Source: Symsagittifera roscoffensis
Taxonomy: Eukaryota > Xenacoelomorpha > Acoela > Convolutidae
DNA: 64,000 nucleotides
Direction of reading: 5' to 3'
NCBI RefSeq assembly: GCF_963678635.1
Contig: NC_087069.1
Location: 12,344,530 to 12,408,529 of the forward strand
In this document: positions 34,101-46,209 of the stretch, in pieces
Position numbering within the stretch: the stretch's first letter is position 1
How the letters are laid out: each line of letters starts with the position of its first letter
Program-made: the position numbers and the translations under genes
Notes under the pieces: generated by a model
The model's database searches: none
The model's input: only the letters and a program-made list of their open reading frames with translations
Told to the model about the DNA's origin: nothing

Positions 34101-34307
34101 CCCTTGGATAATCAGACCAACATTTGCAACACACTACCGGAAGACAGTACACCGGACCTAGCTTACACCCAATCTCCTGATCGATTCTCCATCGCCTCTA
34201 CTGACGATTCTCTGAGAGATGCCGTGAACTGTTTTGAAAATTACATCGACTTAGATAGTGAAATTTTCAACGCCGAGCTGGAAAAATTTATGGAAGGGGA
34301 CAGCTAA
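31155..34307 (+). CDS. E3 RT-RNase H-spacer-tail ORF lacking the integrase core (1050 aa)
   Basis: A long intact frame in an otherwise broken element; the same frame is open a little further upstream to the deletion junction. RT: FTNLDLKNAYSQL near residue 25, CYLDDILVAS near 93. RNase H: KTDASHNGLGASL near 243, ITDHKALLSAL near 308, HLAGKDMGF near 355. A spacer follows, then the integrase zinc region HPGQFGMKYLAQYIWWPH (about 616) with CTQCTQT. The catalytic core is missing. The tail is acidic with many Pro/Ser/Asp residues and holds SSRNVGPPKFYGKR near 930. Both deletions inside this ORF keep the frame. Whether it is still translated is unknown. Confidence 0.85.
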   Translation: MPNIHELVDNVAAQISNNSAGEVWFTNLDLKNAYSQLALDNFTSSQCNFSLVGGDITGTYQFLTGFYGLGDMPNEFQRVMDSTLGNIPFTNCYLDDILVASKGSFNDHKKIVYKILSTLDTYNFAVKWSKCKFFQKEIEWLGFKISKSGIAPLFDKTKAIKDIPTPKNLKELRSFFGSTNQYIKFVPNLASLGSPLRPLLNKKSIFFWNEDHSKAFVKIKSEIVNLTENTHFDVKKPTRVKTDASHNGLGASLEQLHEKVWKTVSFASRFLNPHESKYSTNELELLGVVWAVEHYKNYLYGSEFEIITDHKALLSALSPNHGNKTYHSRLTRWVDRLLPFNFTIKHLAGKDMGFTDLISRTPSGKAIPSSHYDEEFVVATTKKIYSALNPSDNENPLRNSINSISENSHYMKLRNHVIITALNFVSSSISICNQKHYRTELCNSKCIPSDFSNTDFTKIILSNSGFIYFLILNSSLISNPSDLKLINSVNMSNNQIVVNPSTSGIQVSIDFQISSEHKKLVTKFRENLKLPERPLDLNTLFNAKLVALLTEDDELLNPIVKALQKKVDNINANSRYLHQFSKELHESDGLLYIDGKIVIPFTLRNAVLKTLHESHPGQFGMKYLAQYIWWPHIYRQICFHGINCTQCTQTDKGKSILSRERALDWNADDRVEDGYKDSLIQKKNQSPLEKGYDSDLPTTSKPQSAQVSLNSPFKGPRKSYKSKTQQTRKPDTKSGRQTVSLTPVTTRSRGTNQPSKSNKSKKNQNKASTSNTGYLAGDESMFIPSDTSDISDWEWIAGGFPCREMIRKRFISDNDNFKKEPTSSLDPKTYQTNIKPENLDEQSQPSDTAECPISIKPALQTTSHPPDEPSTATTTEPPIIPSDWTKPLVGEKPVDFPVFEIEDSSDEIGTSEDRHPKETNTTGNELILRRSSRNVGPPKFYGKRYFIDIIDELENQPGSAIIPISLDEDDSSSFPTQTFRENPLDNQTNICNTLPEDSTPDLAYTQSPDRFSIASTDDSLRDAVNCFENYIDLDSEIFNAELEKFMEGDS

Positions 34308-34594
34308 ACTCAATCAAATTCTAAAACTCACATTTAGTCATTTATAATCTGTACTAGTATTTTGTCTAAAGCGCAATTAGTGCTTACTTAGCTGTAACTA
34401 CGGATTACAATCCGCCGGATTTAGGAAATTTATTATCCTCTATAATTTAGTCATTCCTTTGGAGCATCAAAATGACATTTGTTATACTGTGCAGTATTTA
34501 AAATTTCATTTTGTCGGACTTCTCGAGAGGGAGAAAAAGGGATTGATAACATGTTAGGTATTATGGCGCTTAGTAACTTAAATTTTTTCCCACT

Positions 34595-34602
34595 AAGGGG
34601 AA
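34595..34602 (+). promoter_or_regulatory. E3 polypurine tract
   Basis: AAGGGGAA directly before the 3' LTR, the expected place for the plus-strand primer; E2 has ATGGGGAA in the same spot. Confidence 0.75.
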
Positions 34603-34814
34603 TGTTGTGATTCTTACCATTTGTTTTATTTCACTAATTACTTTAAAGTATCTTAACTGGTTAATCTTGATTTGACCTTGCTATCTTCATTCTCTCCGTC
34701 GGAGAGAATGACCGCTCACTTTTTTAATGTTTTAACTTAGAGATTAATTCACTTTTTAAACATATCTTATTTGTAACTAAGTAGAATTAACCGTAACAAA
34801 GGAACATTTTATCA
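34603..34814 (+). repeat. E3 3' LTR (212 bp)
   Basis: Identical to 29593-29804, with the same hairpin at 34688-34710; followed by the CTGTT target duplication. Confidence 0.95.
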
Positions 34815-34819
34815 CTGTT
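34815..34819 (+). repeat. E3 target-site duplication, right copy (CTGTT)
   Basis: Matches 29588-29592. The pre-insertion site would have read ...TTCA-CTGTT-TTACG.... Confidence 0.88.
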
Positions 34820-35600
34820 TTACGATTTTCGATTTATCCTAATAATTTTAGGGGAATTAATTTTAGTTTTTTTGTATTTACGGAATACTAGGCTGACTAT
34901 TATCGGAAAATACAATAGTTCCATACGCAATTACCACTAAAAGCACCAAAAGTTTAAAAAATTTCGAGCACAAGAAACTTTGACCTCTCATAGCAGTTCG
35001 AGTTCCGACTAATGTAAGTAATCGTATTACGTGATTCTTCCTGACATTTTCCCCTCCCTTTAAGTTACTATGAGCACACAGTTCGAAAGACTCCTCAATT
35101 TAGCAACACAAACTAATTTTTTTCTTAGAACAAACATTCAGCAGGCAATCAACAAAAGTAGTATATAGATGTTTAATAGGAAAATTTTCACTAAGTCTTC
35201 ATTGTTTGAATGAAAAAATTAATATGAAGGAAGAAAGGACTTCTAAAGGTTCTTTTAGTGAATTTTAACCTGAAATTTTAACTTTTTTCTCAAATTTTTA
35301 TAAAACTTGAGATTTCATTTAATTGTTTTTATTGTTTTTTTCCAAACTTTCAAAAGTTTTGAAAGGTCTTCAGAAATCTCTATATTCAATTTTTAACGGT
35401 CTCAATTTTGATCTCGCAATGCAAATCATACTGTTTCAGTAATGTGTCAGCAAAAATTCATTGCCAAGTCAGACTTTCTTGACTTTATTTCTGATACGGG
35501 ATGAATTCAGATATCAGTATCGCAGAAATGTAGCAATAGTGATCATCATTGTTTTTTATGTTATTTATCAGTTCAAAACAGTGAAGTTACCGAGATAATC

Positions 35601-35995
35601 ATTGTTCCGATTTTGGAGCAAAGTGACGGAATATTTGTGCTCGGACGGCTTTTCTTATCCAGACAAATTTCGACTTTTTAACTAGCCATTTTTGACACAA
35701 TTTTTTATATCACCTGAAAGATATTGTAATTTTGATTTCAAACTCAAAATGATATCTCACCCGTGATTTTTTTTTGGTAAAGTTATGCGGGTTTAAAATT
35801 TTCCAATTTGGGCAATTTGGAACAACTATGGCGTGATAGATTTCGGTTTGCATAATTAGTGCTTAAGCTGCGATCAAATCCATTCGATCAAACCCGTGTT
35901 AGAAATTGTTCCAAACTGGTTGAAACAGGCTATTCATACTGAGTGATACGTTACTAGGAGCGAAATCTATCACTGATACGAGCAATTTTGTTGTT
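35601..35995 (+). repeat. Hairpin-tailed dispersed repeat, copy A
   Basis: Shares with 36794-37326 and 62961-63459 the order TGTTCCGA..., GGAATATTTGTGCTCGG, CGACTTTTTAACTAGCC, a TTTATATCA block, GTTCCAAA-TGGTTGAAA and a final GATACGAGCA. The 3' hairpin is lost in this copy. Confidence 0.7.
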
Positions 35996-36352
35996 TTTTC
36001 AAGTTTCATAAAGCTATGCCTTGACCAGATTCAAAACGTCCACTTATCGCGTCAAAGTCTTTTTTCTTTTTTTTCACCTGTATTATTTTTGAAATCTGGT
36101 TAAAACATAGCCTGAAAGTATGTATAAGCAATCTCACGAACCCTAAAATTGGTTCAAAATAGATTTGAAACTGAAAATAGTTTCCTATTATATAGTTTCC
36201 TGTACAGAATAAATGAACCACGTTTGATTCTTTAAACATAGTTGGCCCATAGTTGTCTATAATAAAACTATGTTACAGACCAAAAATTCTCAAATTTACT
36301 CTGAAATTACTGGCACAGTACTAGTTTCCTCAGAGGGTACCCAAAAGAAAAA

Positions 36353-36465
36353 CACTGCAAATTTCACTGCAAACATTATCTAACTGCAAACTTCATCATC
36401 AACATTAAATTTCACTGCAAACTTTATCTCACTGCAAACTTTATCTCCAACATTAAAGCGTTGTA
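36353..36465. repeat. Minisatellite, CACTGCAAACTTTATCT-type unit
   Basis: About six imperfect copies of a 17-28 bp unit containing ACTGCAAA. Confidence 0.7.
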
Positions 36466-36793
36466 AGATTTAGCTTTTTGACTGGCTGAACTAATTAATT
36501 AGCGATTGATTTCCGATTTGTATTGTGCTTGACTTGACGCTTAAATTGTTTTTCACCCTGCGCAAAAATCGTTCCAAACTGAGTTGAGACAAATCAAGTC
36601 AGGTTTGTCAATGTGGTTCTAGACTCCATATTCCTCTTTCTTTCAGGTATTTAACCCTGACCAACTAAGAAGTATTTAACCCTGACCAACTTTGAAAAAG
36701 GGGAATATTTTTGTATTTGGGTGTTTAGTTTATTTTTCTTTTTTTTTGTTTATCACTCGAATTCACCGCTACAAATACCGGTTGGAAAATTTT

Positions 36794-37326
36794 ATTGTTC
36801 CGACTTTCGATACGAAAGTAACGGAATATTTGTGCTCGGGGTGGGTTTTTTTATTCTTCAGACAAATTTCGACTTTTTAACTAGCCATTTTTGAGGGAAT
36901 TTATTTATATCATTCGAAAACTATTGTTGTCGTGAACTTGAATTTGAAAAGATATTTCAACTGTGATTATTTTTCATAAAGTTATGAAGGCTTAAAGATT
37001 GCCATTTTGGCCAATTTGGGGCAATTAACGCGCGATATATTTCGCGCTATTAACGCGCAAGCGGAGAACTAATCCGTCTTAAAATCGTTCCAAATTGGTT
37101 GAAAGAAGCTTAATTGCCGTAATTGATTTGTTACAATGAGCGAACTCTATCCATTTGTACTTCAAATGGCGTGTGGGGGGATGATTTTCATAAAAAACTT
37201 CAAATTTTAGAAAAAAAAATTCATTTTGTTTTATTTGATTTAACTTTTTAATGTTATTACTGCTCCATAAAACCTTAAAAGGCTGTCGGAACATTCAGGG
37301 CTTCGCCCTGATACGAGCAGTCTTGT
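36794..37326 (+). repeat. Hairpin-tailed dispersed repeat, copy B (fullest copy)
   Basis: The left end carries a strong hairpin at 36798-36826 (arms TTCCG...CGGAA and ACTTTCG / CGAAAGT around ATA). The right end carries the hairpin TCAGGGC-TTC-GCCCTGA at 37295-37311, followed by TACGAGCAGTCTTGTT. No ORF. The terminal hairpins without protein coding suggest a non-autonomous DNA element, possibly Helitron/Helentron-like, but no canonical CTRR end was seen. Confidence 0.7.
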
Positions 37327-38127
37327 TTTTTTTAATTCGAACTAGTAAAGCGAGCGAGCACGCCTTATTTATGTCGTTTACAATAGCGTAATTATACCAA
37401 ATTTTGATTTTACTCAATTAAAAATATTTTTTGGAGATTTTCAATTCCGTTTTGGGAATCAAAACTTTCAAAAATTCAAAAAAATTTCTGCAAAAAAAAA
37501 CTTTATGGTCGGAACATGCTAGTTTTGGCCAAATAACCCTAAAGTTTTTAAAACCATTTTTGGCGTCAATCTACAATAAACTTTGGGGCGCCGAATCAAA
37601 ACATGCTGCTAAATGAGAAAGGTTTGCCATTTTCAAAAGTTCGCCTGCAGCGCAGATAATTTTGGTAAAGTAGGATCCTCATTATAGTTTTCAGAAAATT
37701 TTGAAACTTAAATGAAAACCTACTGAAAATCACGCTTTCATATACTGGTTTTCTAACATTGCTGAAGTTTTAGCTGACTATTACACATTTTGAACAATTG
37801 AGTTTAAAAACAAATTGTCATTGGAAGTTAATTCCAAAAATAAACAAAAAAATAAATCTACGATTAGTCTTTAAGAACATATTTCACAACTTTTCATATG
37901 AAAAGCCAACAAATCAAATTTATCTTCACAATTTCAAGAATTATCTCCAAATAAACAGCTAAACGTGTATGCAATTTAAAGAACTAATAAGACCTTGTGT
38001 TTAGGTATCTCTTTAAACTAATTGGCATGATTGGTTGGGAACTATATTTGAATCAAGTTGGGTTTAGATAAGTGCTTTGGGCTAAAATTTGAGGCAATTT
38101 CATTTTAAAGATGGGTATTAGGCATGG

Positions 38128-38213
38128 TTGGGTGGGGTGGGGTGGGGGTAGTTGGTGTTGGGAGGAATCGTGATGAGACCCAGAAGGGAGAGGGGGGGGG
38201 GGTTTGGGGGCGA
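38128..38213 (+). repeat. G-rich, potential G-quadruplex tract
   Basis: Runs GGGTGGGGTGGGGTGGGGG (near 38130-38148), then a G10 run near 38190. At least four closely spaced G-tracts fit the G-quadruplex pattern. On the channel gene's strand this is a C-rich 3' UTR just after the stop codon. Confidence 0.5.
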
Positions 38214-38228
38214 TGGACAATTTGGGGG

Positions 38229-41200
38229 TCATACATATCTAGGCTCTGGGGGTGATGGTAATGGCAGTTGAGTAGTATGAGTTTGATGGGGAGGATGATG
38301 TGGGTGGGGGTGAGGCAGTGATGAAAGGGGGAAGGAGTGTGGCTGGTGATGGTTCTGCATGTTCTTCATGCTGGCTGAGTTCATCTGGTGTCTTCTGTAG
38401 TTCTGTGTTAACATCTTCTTACGTTCTTCTTGTCGCCGCTTATATCTAAATTACAAAACCAATTTTAAGTTCCAGGAAAAAAAATTTCAAAAAAAATTTG
38501 TTATTTCAATGTTTACTTACAGGAAACTCAAAATGAATTTTCACGTAAATACTCACAAAATCAGTTCTTAAGAAATTTAGAAAAAAATACCACACTAAAC
38601 TGTAGTCAATGATAATTGTTTTTCAAAAAAAATTTCTGAAACTGGTTTGTTCCAGGCCATATTCTCGGCCAGACTTAAGTATTTTATTTCTGCTTCAAAA
38701 TTTGTTTCCAGCGAACTCAATCAAAAGTTTGTTTAGTTCCTGAAAGTCATACAAAGTCATCCTAAAGATGGTCAGATAGTATAAAGGGAGGCAAATTATT
38801 CCAAAAAAAATTAAGTAGAATGAGCTATCTCACAAAAATTTAACTTATCTCACAAGAACTTTTATAATCAGTCTAAAATTTTTTTTATGTATAATCAACC
38901 TAAAAAAACCAACAGCCGCATAAATCAGCCGAAAGTACGGAGCTGCAACATGAAATTTAAGAACCAGGTACAAAAATCTAGACTATTTCAAAATGATGTA
39001 AATTTTGACTGATTCTTCATTCACACTTCATCCTGCTGCAATCACTGCAATTAATTATATACCCATTTGAATTCTCTTCTCACCTGCTGGATATGACGAT
39101 TCTGTGCAGGTCGAATATGAGCTCACAGAACTCAAACACTGTGATGATACTCAGTCCCAGCCACAAGCCCAGTGCACCTGGAATACATTGAGAGGTATGA
39201 GTTAACTTAAGGCTAGTGGTTTTTCCTTGGTATTTATATCAACATACAAACTTTCACCGAGTTTCGTATAACCTTACTGTCAATACTGGCAAGTCGTATT
39301 TTTATGTTTTGGGAGCAAAAAATGAGAGCAACATATAATAAAAATCTAATCACTGAATGAGCACCAACTTGAGCAAGCGCAGAAGATAATTCAACCTGTT
39401 GAAGCACCGCTGAGAACTTTCAATTGAGTACACTCTTCTATGGACATGATTGATAAACTTAGGTGCCAATTAACCAGAAAAATTAAAAGTTTTTAGATTA
39501 AAAAAAAAACTGAAATTTTGAACTAGATATTTCGTTTATCTTGGCAGCTTATTAAAAAAATTTTGTTAACTTAATACGAGCAAAAAAACATAAAATTAAA
39601 CAGATTCCAGGCTTGAACATTATTTGCTTTACTTCAATTTGTACGATATTATTTTTCGGGTGTGCGCTTTACGGCCCTTTATTTGAGAGCTGTTTTGCCC
39701 CTGTTTCTGTTTAATAACTCAAAGTGTTTTTTGGTTGTTTTTCTGGGCTGGGAATGGTTGCCTCACCAGCAGAAAATTGATCGTTGATCATGGCGGGCAT
39801 CGAACCGCCGACCTTTTGATTGAGAGTCAGAACAAATATGTATAAATAATTGTATGGCTTACTCAGTCTCCGTGTAGTGTCCCGCGTATTTTGTATCTCC
39901 TTGTCTATTTTTTAAAGATATTTTTCTAAAGTATTTGGCAATTAAAAAAGCTGAATTGGTTCTTAAAATTATTTGTTAAATAATCACCTCCGATATTGGA
40001 CAACAGATGTTCCCACCCGTACTGAGGCTGCTCCCTCACGTGTTCGTAAGACAGAGCCTCGAAATACACTTCCACTCGGAGAAAGTTCTGTCTTAACATC
40101 TCCATCATGTCACGTTCGAACCATCTACACAAGAGCAAAAAAGAAATTAATTTGAGTAGGAAAAGTTAAATTCGATTTCAATCTCAAGTTTGTTAGTGTG
40201 GGTAATTTCATTACCTGTAGTACATGGTGTCGTTGAATGGGAGGTGGTCTAGGTTGATGGAGTTGTACTGGTCTGGGTTGGATGAGTCCTGTTTGTGCTT
40301 CTTGATCACTGCTATCCTCGCCTTCACATACGGAATCAGGAAGTCTTTTGTGGTCTCACGAACTAACTCACTCTCGTCTTTCAGCAGTCGTCTAAAAGAA
40401 AAAAAAAGAAAAAAGTAAGAAACGTAATAATCATAATAATTAAAATAAGATTATATATTTTAAAAAATTTTTAATTAAGAGACACCTGCAACCGTGCTGG
40501 CTTAATGGTGTCATCCCATACGATTTCATTTTGTATTTGGACCTTTTTATAAATAATTTTGTAACTAGTTATCTTTTGGAAACAATTTCTTATGATTATT
40601 ATTACTATTAAAATTATCATTATACTTATCATAAGAATCATAACAATATTACTCATCATGATAAAAAACATTTGTTTTCAAGCTAATATATCATAAAAGG
40701 ATGTTAAAAATACGCATTTTCAACCACGGAACTTTAGTCTGAGAGATAGTTATGGACTTTCTGCTCCGTTTTTACCTATCACTGATAGCATAGATTGTGA
40801 ATGATTTAAAATATTGTACAAAAACTCAACTCAATCAACCATTTTTCATGAAGACCAATCTGTAGGCAGACTCAGAACAATAAGCAACTGAAAACGCTTG
40901 CCATAGACGCGGCACTGGCTATTAGCGATCGCTTGCTCCGCTGGGCTTCTATTCGGCACGAGTGTTCTTGTGCGCGTAAATTTTTGTTTTGCCAGTAAAT
41001 TATCTTATTGTGTTCTTGCAATTAATAATTTTTGTTAACAAATCATGTGATAATTGTCCTGGGAAGCTTGAACCACGACTGAGCGTCCTTTTGAGTCTGT
41101 CAATCGATCATGCATCAGTTTATCAGACATTGGTCTATTAAAAAACTCGTTTTTCATTTTATGTGGTAAAAGATAGTTCTGTTAAACGATCACTCCGCCC

Positions 41201-44200
41201 TTAGGTTGCTTAAAATATTGTCAGAAACTAAAATACCTATTAAATTATCAAAGCAAGCACCACACCGGAATACTTTATAATGAAACATACATATCAAATG
41301 CATAAAATTTTGCTAAAAAAAAGTTTCGAAGTTTTCTCACGGAGAACTTTGACGTCATCAATCTATGCTTCAATTTAAAAAAAACTCTCTCAGAATAACG
41401 ACTGGCACTGTAGTTTGCTTAATACTCGTTTATTTGATTTTTATTGCAGAAACGTTTAATAGTATACCCGATTGTTTTGCAGAATCTTAGAAAAAAGTCC
41501 AAAGTTGCTATTTATAATTAATTAAATTTCCTCAAACAAAACTTTGAATATCATTTTCAAGCATGTTCGGTTTAAAAAAAATTTATATTCGTAGGTTAGT
41601 TTTTCACTGTTTAACTGTTTGAAACTATGATTTAATTGTTTTTTTTTCCATAAGAACGCCATGCGGATGACCGGCCTATTAGAATGCGAGCCGAAACGCA
41701 ATCAGCAATAACAATTAGTGTGCGGCTTATTGTCCCTTGAATACTTAAAGCAGAAAACTTTGGAGTAGAAAAAACGTTCACTAGTTGTCAAGGCCGCGTT
41801 GACATAAAAAAGAGGCCTTGGCAGAAATCAAAGACTAAACATTTTAAACGAGCATGCTAACGAGCACGCATGCTAATGTTAACCACCATGCTCGTGCGCA
41901 ATAAAACCAACAAGAATAAAATTACAAAGTCTGAAGTTTATAAAACAAAGGTTATTATTGAATAAAGTTTCCAGGTTCAATCTCTCATGTAATATAAAAC
42001 AACTTCATTTTTTATTGTTTCGAACACCAAGAAAGAGAAATAACTTTGGATTCAAATGCATTCCCACAGGCAAAACTCGTCGCCATATTTGAACAGCCAG
42101 GAAATTTTATTGATACATCAAAAAAAAGCTTTTCCGCTCGTGATTTGAATTGCGTAAAAAATTGAATCATGTTTTTAGTGTAGAAAAGCAGCAGTTTAAA
42201 TATTATCAGTTTTTTTTCTAGCATGAAAAATAAAAAATGGGTGAAATGAGCTGCAAAAGGGTGCGTCGGAATGTTTTTGAAGAGAATTGAAAAAAATGTT
42301 TTTTTCATGCCGCCAAGCTAGACTAAGCAAGTCACATCCATGAGCAAAAACTTGTTTTTATAAATTTTGCTTGGTAATTTCAGTACAACTATTGATTTGT
42401 ACAGGTGAAATTTTTGAAAACTTTACATTTTAACGCATCAAAGGTCCTTCACGAATTACCACAAACCTTCACAAGCTTAAATGTTTGCAAGAAACGCAAG
42501 CAAAAAGCAGTGGAATAAAAACTTTAAAAAAATTGGGAGTTTTAAAGAAAATAACGTATGGCCCTAAAGCTTTCAGAATTTCAAAAACTCTTTCATTGAC
42601 ACTTTTTGATAAATTTAGCCTAAATTGAAGAAACTGGATCTAGAAGTAACACTATGATTACCCTGGCGTTTTCAAACATTTAAATACTCTTTCGAAACTC
42701 GAACGTGTTCACGTTTGTTTCGCGTCACTTCCAGTTTTGTTTGTAACTGATGACATAGTTAAATTTTCTGTACGAAAATGAATTCCAATCGTGCAAAGTG
42801 TATGTATGCAAAAACGCTTCTATAAGGGCAAAAACATAAATAAATTCTTTTTTGTTATTATTAGAGCATTTCAGATTTGATAAATAAAAAAAGTAAAAAC
42901 GTCGACTTTACTGCTCTTCAAAACATCATTGACACAAGAAAAATCAAAAATTACAAAGAAAAAATTGACGAAAAAGTAAAAAAAAATAACTCAGTTTACG
43001 TTAATTTTGATACATATGATCGGATAAATCTGAGCTACTTGCACTGTCGCCATACTTGGCTATCTTTGTTCTTGTTATACTTTAGTTTTAGCCCGTAACT
43101 CATATTGATCTAGTTTGCTTCCCGTTTTCAAATTCATGCAGTTTTGATGAAAAAGCAGGCGTGTGCCGCTTATGTATATTTAACCATGATGTACTGAAGG
43201 GTGCCGTCAAATTAAGACGTTTTATTCACAACTTTGCAGTGTTTTTGGTTACTTTTCTGGGCTGGGTAATGTTGCATCACCCTCAAGCATTGAGCACGGA
43301 TCATGGTGGGCCTCGAACATCCGACTTTTCGGTTGAGAGGCGGAGACACAATTATTTCACAGCACTTCTCGTCGATAAATCGGAAATCAGCTTTTTTGAA
43401 TCAACATAAAACATGAACTCTGTTGTACCTGATCATGTGGTGCATATATTTGGTGTTAGGCCAGGTGCTCTCGGAGACAATCTTGGTGAAGAACATCTCG
43501 TGGCATGGCTGCGAACACTGGCAGCCGAATTGGCCCGACTGGTAGCCACCATACACTGATTTCCTAGATAAATCATGGATCTCTTTAACTAACTCGGACC
43601 TCCCCCACCCTACGCCTAGGGTACCAAGTAACGAAATGCCAAACCTAAAAAGAACTAATTCAACTGTTAAGCATATCTGCAATTTGTACCTTAGTAAGGA
43701 ATCCCCCATTTGCAAATAGGGGGATAGTAAAATAATTCCTATATCAGATTGCACCTTGACAATTAAGAATTGGGAAAACACGGTTTTAATTAATTATGCT
43801 ACAAAATACTGCGAAAATCCTCAAAACATTAGGAAACTGCATTTTAGAAAAAAAAATACATGTTTTTCAAAAATGTTTGAGCATTTTTAAACGCAGAAGA
43901 ATCTTTTTTCAAAAATATATATAGAATGACGCTAACAAAATTGAAAATGCTTTGTCCGTTTGGGTTGGTGTTGCAAGAGTTATAACGGAACACTCTAGGT
44001 GATGACTAATGGCTAAATGGCGTTGTTTTCACCTGCAATGTTCCTGTGTGATGTTGACAATGTTGCAGAGCGTGACTTTCTCCAGTAGTAGCGAGTCCAC
44101 ACAGCCACATGTTTCCAGCAGTTGGGCCTAGAGCACCATAAGAAAGCATTAGATCTCAAAGTAGCATTCTGGTATCTCTTGCCATATCAGTTTGGCTACG

Positions 44201-46175
44201 ACAAGTTAAATTAGTGTATAATTGACGTCTTCTGTAGATTTGTACCAAAACACAACCCCCTTCCCCTATACATCTCCCAAACTTTCGAAGAATGGATGGA
44301 ACGACAGGAAAATTGCAATTTCGATGCGTGTACTTTAGGAAATCTCATGTTTTGAGAAGTGGTCAAAATCAAATTGATCCTACAATTAAAAAAAAACGTA
44401 TCATAACTTCAGAAAACAAATTTTTAAAAGTCATACATTGAAATGAGTGTGGGTAAATAAAACCAACAACGAACCTGAATGCAATAAGAAAAACGTATCA
44501 ATAACTTCAGAAAACAAACTTTCAAAAGTGATACTTTAAAATAAGCGTGTATAATTAAAAAACAACGGACCTGAATGCACATTTTGCTGCATCCCAGATG
44601 TGAGTATCCATAGAGTCCAGAAGAGGCACCTGCAGAGCTACTGTCTGTTTGGTTGCTCCTTTCCCTGCTCTGTTGTTGTCTCTTGGTCCTGTTGTTCCTC
44701 TCCAGAGTGGCCTGCATGTTGGGGGGCCATGAATGGACACAGCTGCCATACCTCCCTGTCTGACGGGAGAGAGTCTGCTGTCGAACACCTGTGAGAAAAT
44801 TAGTTAGATTTGGAATCATAATAAAATTGCTTCCAATTTGCCGGAAATAGTTATTGGATAAATTTTTGAGCATTTTTCCTTCAGTTAATTGTTCATTGAG
44901 GTTGAAAAGGTAGAAAATTTCTTTTTCGCCCTAAAAATCCAAACAAATTTTTTTTTCTTAAAATTATCATAAAATTGGTTTTTATTTAAGATAACTACTC
45001 GCTTGTCGAAAGCGAAAAACTCCCAACGTTGATGACTCATATGAAAGTTCTTAGTTTGGGTCTCCTGACCTATGCTTGTGTGTCTGCCTGGCGTGAGTGT
45101 GATTCCTAATTCATCTGGAAATGGCTGCACTTTTGGGTCCTGGATAGACAGTCTGGCGCCTGTTCTGTGGGACAAGATACCCAGATAGTTGGCCACATCT
45201 AGGAAGATGGTCAGTTGCAGTGCATGGCGCACACCAGCTTGGGAGATGTTGTGCAGCTGCGATCCATTTTGACCTAGTTGAGAGAAAAACTACAACTACT
45301 TTATTCGATTTTCACCTGAACCTGAAATAAAATATAATTTCTTCTAGAATTGTTGGCCTAACTATGAAAAGTAAAGTATTATGATTCAACATCAACGAAG
45401 AAAAGATCAAGAAAAAAACATTTTTCATGTAGTACACTTTGTTTGCATTATATTTAAAAAACTCAAAATGACCTGTTCTAAGACTTGATTTTTTGGATCT
45501 TGTCAACAATTTTTCACCCCTACTGCAATAGGGGGGGGGGAGGAGATTCGTTACAAGGTGCCAAATTCGTATATGCTTAACTGTTCAATTCTTTCTTTAT
45601 AGGGAGAGGGGGGATTCGTAACAAGGTACCATAGAGGGGGGGGGGGGGGGTAGTTAACAAGATCCGATTTTTCATATTCATAAAACTGGAAGGTTTTTTG
45701 GTAATTGTTTACCTGAGGCGTCGTTGAATGTCCAGCAGTTTCCGTACATGTCGTTCTGGAACTCAGTGAACCACTGTTTGGAACAAGTCTTGCCATCGAA
45801 TGTGCACTGGATAATGAACTCATCCTGCTGGTGACCCAGTAGTTTGATCTCTTCTCGGGTCATCATTCCTGCAAGGAGAAAGAAAACAGGTGGGAAAAAT
45901 CAGGTGAATTAAGAAGAGATGTAAAGGAATTAGTTTTCAAAAGAAATAATTTTCAAGCAAGACTGAAGTTTTGGCAGAATGGTTTATGATCGTTTCTTAG
46001 GTTTGAAAATGTCTGAAGTGAAATTAATTGTAATTAAATTGGCAAACAGTTTTGTCAGCTTTTTTCCGCTGAAAATTTAGAATTCGGGATTTACTGGCGC
46101 TATTCATCACAAAAATTGGGAAAAGATTGCCCAAGTACTTTCCCAACAAAACATCAATCCTCAAAAGGGAATCTT

Positions 46176-46209
<34 letters not shown>

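Larger units (their letters stand above)
29593..34814 (+). mobile_element. Ty3/gypsy-type element E3, recent, internally deleted
   Basis: Identical LTRs, a perfect 5-bp target duplication, a primer site and a polypurine tract define a complete insertion of 5222 bp. Relative to E2 it lacks most of the protease and start of RT (junction near 31045), the integrase core (junction near 33106) and the integrase C-terminal domain (junction near 33297). Gag carries two frameshifts. It therefore cannot move on its own and was presumably mobilised by proteins from a complete relative. Confidence 0.93.
34820..38228. other. Intergenic DNA with dispersed repeats, no gene seen
   Basis: No coding region is supported. 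The stretch holds two copies of the hairpin-tailed repeat family (35601-35995 and 36794-37326), a fragment of it near 36480-36600, the minisatellite at 36353-36465 and a 24-bp duplication (GTATTTAACCCTGACCAACT twice, 36646-36692). A G-rich segment lies next to the channel gene's stop codon. Confidence 0.55.

Noticed and set aside
39664-39833. Functional tRNA gene (perfect B box)
   Set aside because: No full cloverleaf or acceptor stem, and the same head is linked to a shared non-tRNA body in three places, so it is a SINE.
44555-44788. Alternative frame of the channel exon (VFDSRLSPVRQ...)
   Set aside because: Only the other frame (GRYGSC...GYSHLGCSKMC) matches DEG/ENaC cysteines and keeps phase with both neighbouring exons.
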